Shown here one piece after another: positions 63,938 through 64,000 of a DNA stretch of 64,000 bases. Both the position numbers and the translations under genes were made by a program. The first letter of the stretch is position 1. The number at the start of each line of letters is the position of its first letter. Below the pieces are notes generated by a model. It saw nothing but the letters and a program-made list of their open reading frames with translations. It was not told the DNA's origin and did no database searches. Source of the stretch: Planctomycetaceae bacterium. Its GTDB lineage: Bacteria; Planctomycetota; Planctomycetia; Planctomycetales; Planctomycetaceae. Where the stretch lies: the NCBI GenBank assembly GCA_021732975.1, contig JAKFWC010000006.1:1-64000 (forward strand). The letters run 5' to 3'.

Positions 63938-64000
63938 ATTGTCCTCGCAATGGGTCCGAAACCCTCGCCTTCAGGCGACACCTTTAGGTTTTACGCTGCA

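Noticed and set aside
1..64000. CRISPR arrays, tRNA or rRNA genes
   Set aside because: No regularly spaced direct repeats and no cloverleaf or rRNA-like segments were found by eye. The many repeats are single palindromes.

Overview
The window is a dense, GC-rich bacterial chromosome segment that I assign to the Planctomycetota, probably class Planctomycetia. Several proteins have architectures I associate with that phylum: zinc-ribbon plus single-membrane-helix proteins, ExbD-like coiled-coil membrane pairs, very large proteins of unknown function, an excisionase-type helix-turn-helix fused to a receiver domain, and an HhH-GPD-like protein with a histone H1-like tail. There is no phage, plasmid, CRISPR or rRNA signature, and I found no tRNA. 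Layout: 1-9 kb holds a truncated YifB/ComM AAA ATPase, a homocysteine methyltransferase-like gene, a secreted copper-site protein, a 32-residue basic protein, a membrane-fused spermidine-synthase-like protein, an FtsB/DivIC-like protein, a pilin-like protein and a metallo-beta-lactamase-fold hydrolase. At 9-18 kb are a LysM protein, an HD-GYP protein and the co-directional block aroDE-aroK-pilD-hisH-hisA. At 18-25 kb are a secretin-like fragment, an apparently frameshifted PPP-type phosphatase, a secreted protein, a DapA-family aldolase and a histidine kinase/response regulator pair. At 25-38 kb, on the minus strand, is a translation and RNA-maintenance block: nusA-infB-rbfA, the HhH-GPD-like gene, a TPR gene, yebC and mnmG. 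At 38-45 kb is the fatty acid block rpmF-plsX-fabD-acpP-fabF, followed by a second ketosynthase that has lost its catalytic cysteine. At 45-64 kb are a large secreted glycosidase-like protein, glyA, a BRCT-MerR-TPR fusion, a zinc-ribbon/alpha-beta hydrolase, an ExbD-like pair, a 1323-residue protein of unknown function, an EF-G-like GTPase and a secreted Dabb-fold protein. Two things stand out beyond the genes. First, the gaps are packed with long, near-perfect palindromes of about fourteen unrelated sequence families, roughly twenty copies in all. One lies in frame inside mnmG and three supply stop codons or C-terminal tails of genes. Second, a 620-base gap upstream of nusA holds a near-consensus promoter, about 260 bases of self-complementary sequence and a strong intrinsic terminator before nusA begins. 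This looks like an undescribed leader/attenuator RNA or small RNA. The loop of the terminator is complementary to an upstream segment of the same transcript. All functions are read from sequence motifs only; no database search was possible.
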